Positions 63,624 to 64,000 of a stretch of 64,000 bases of DNA are shown piece by piece. Position numbers and translations under genes: made by a program. The DNA is from Methanoculleus taiwanensis (lineage in GTDB: Archaea; Halobacteriota; Methanomicrobia; Methanomicrobiales; Methanoculleaceae). Position 1 is the first letter of the stretch, and each line of letters begins with the position of its first letter. The stretch is from the NCBI RefSeq assembly GCF_004102725.1, contig NZ_LHQS01000003.1:1-64000 (forward strand), written 5' to 3'. The notes beneath the pieces are model-generated. The model was not told the origin of the DNA. It saw only the letters and a program-made list of their open reading frames with translations, and did no database searches.

Positions 63624-64000
63624 ATGAAGCGACGCTACCCGTTCCTGCTGTCCATCCCCCACAGAGGGGAAGTGATCCCGCCCGAGGTGCAGGGCCGGAC
63701 CGCGATCACGAGGAGGGACATCCTCTACACGGGCGACCCCGAGACCCGGCGGCTCTATAACTTCAGGAAGCACGTCGCAGCCTGCAGCACGACCGAGATA
63801 GCCCGGCTGATCGTCGACCTCAACCGGGCACCCTACTACGCCCCGTTCATGAGCCCCGACGGCATCATTAAAAGGGTCACTCACGAGGGCGTGCCCGTCT
63901 ACCGGGAGGGGATGTACCCTGACCGGAGGCTGATCCGGGAGCTTCTCGCGAAGTACTACTACCCCTATCACCGGGATCTCCTGGCGGCGCTGAAGACCGG
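63624..64000 (+). CDS. N-formylglutamate amidohydrolase family protein, 5' part
   Basis: The gene runs off the window; 125 residues are visible. The N-terminus YPFLLSIPHRGEVIPPEV with Pro-His, the following Asp-rich stretch DILYTGDPETRRLYNF and VDLNRAPYYAPFMSPDG match the N-formylglutamate amidohydrolase family, zinc enzymes that cleave N-formyl or similar amides. The physiological role in a methanogen is unclear. It starts 31 nt after the heme-protein gene. Confidence 0.8.
   Translation, partial: MKRRYPFLLSIPHRGEVIPPEVQGRTAITRRDILYTGDPETRRLYNFRKHVAACSTTEIARLIVDLNRAPYYAPFMSPDGIIKRVTHEGVPVYREGMYPDRRLIRELLAKYYYPYHRDLLAALKT

Noticed and set aside
1-64000. Prophage, insertion sequence or plasmid genes
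   Set aside because: No transposase, integrase, capsid, partition or replication-initiator motif was found on either strand.

Overview
The window reads as chromosomal DNA of a hydrogenotrophic methanogenic euryarchaeon, most likely order Methanomicrobiales and Methanoculleus-like. The reasons are high G+C, archaeal TATA boxes about 25 nt ahead of starts (several genes look leaderless), archaeosine genes (tgtA, arcS), proteasome-activating nucleotidases, an archaeal RNase P RNA, the archaeal 2-amino-3,7-dideoxyheptulosonate route to dehydroquinate, archaeal triosephosphate isomerase and MBF1. The assignment rests on gene content read by eye; no database search was run. No CRISPR array, rRNA, intact tRNA or insertion sequence was seen.

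Layout. 1-12.5 kb (minus): a glycogen gene set transcribed malQ2, GH57, glycogen synthase, glgB, GH57/DUF3536, malQ1, glgP, closed by a hairpin and T-run terminator. 12.7-16 kb (plus): a GNAT protein and an Orn/Lys/Arg-type decarboxylase with a receiver-like N-domain, then a degenerate tRNA-like sequence. 16-17.5 kb: an AT-richer patch with an iron-sulfur flavoprotein divergent from an HxlR regulator. 17.5-23.2 kb: ACT + UPF0210 pair, a hotdog thioesterase, an NfnAB/glutamate-synthase-like oxidoreductase pair, and YbjQ with a tiny membrane protein. 23.2-27.4 kb (minus): archaellin-like protein, AMMECR1, tgtA, arcS. 27.5-27.9 kb: RNase P RNA. 28.2-32.3 kb: a kinase-less membrane PAS sensor plus KaiC-like protein, an HTH-CBS regulator, and tpiA. 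32.3-35.8 kb: U32 peptidase and proC. 35.8-44.3 kb: an almost complete aromatic amino acid set, with aroD on plus and eight tightly overlapping genes on minus, including a fused bacterial-type shikimate kinase/shikimate dehydrogenase. 44.6-48.8 kb: MBF1, two different PAN ATPases and the aconitase-X swivel subunit. 48.8-57.7 kb: J-protein, Usp-Usp-GNAT fusion, hybrid PAS histidine kinase, double rubredoxin, a 1066-residue TPR protein and an FKBP lipoprotein. 57.9-64 kb: ABC-2 exporter, CBS/CorC membrane protein, peroxiredoxin, two membrane proteins and a truncated N-formylglutamate amidohydrolase-like gene.

How the genes work together. The first cluster can make, branch, trim and phosphorolyse storage glycogen. 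The 36-44 kb operon carries carbon from aspartate semialdehyde and 6-deoxy-5-ketofructose phosphate to chorismate and on to the Phe and Tyr precursors; only chorismate mutase is not visible. PAN1/PAN2 would feed the 20S proteasome. Several sensory proteins look unusual: a Usp-controlled acetyltransferase, a receiver lacking its phospho-Asp, and a PAS protein without a kinase paired with a P-loop-less KaiC relative. The best non-coding leads are a small-RNA candidate at about 44.55-44.61 kb and the tRNA-like relic at about 15.96-16.04 kb.
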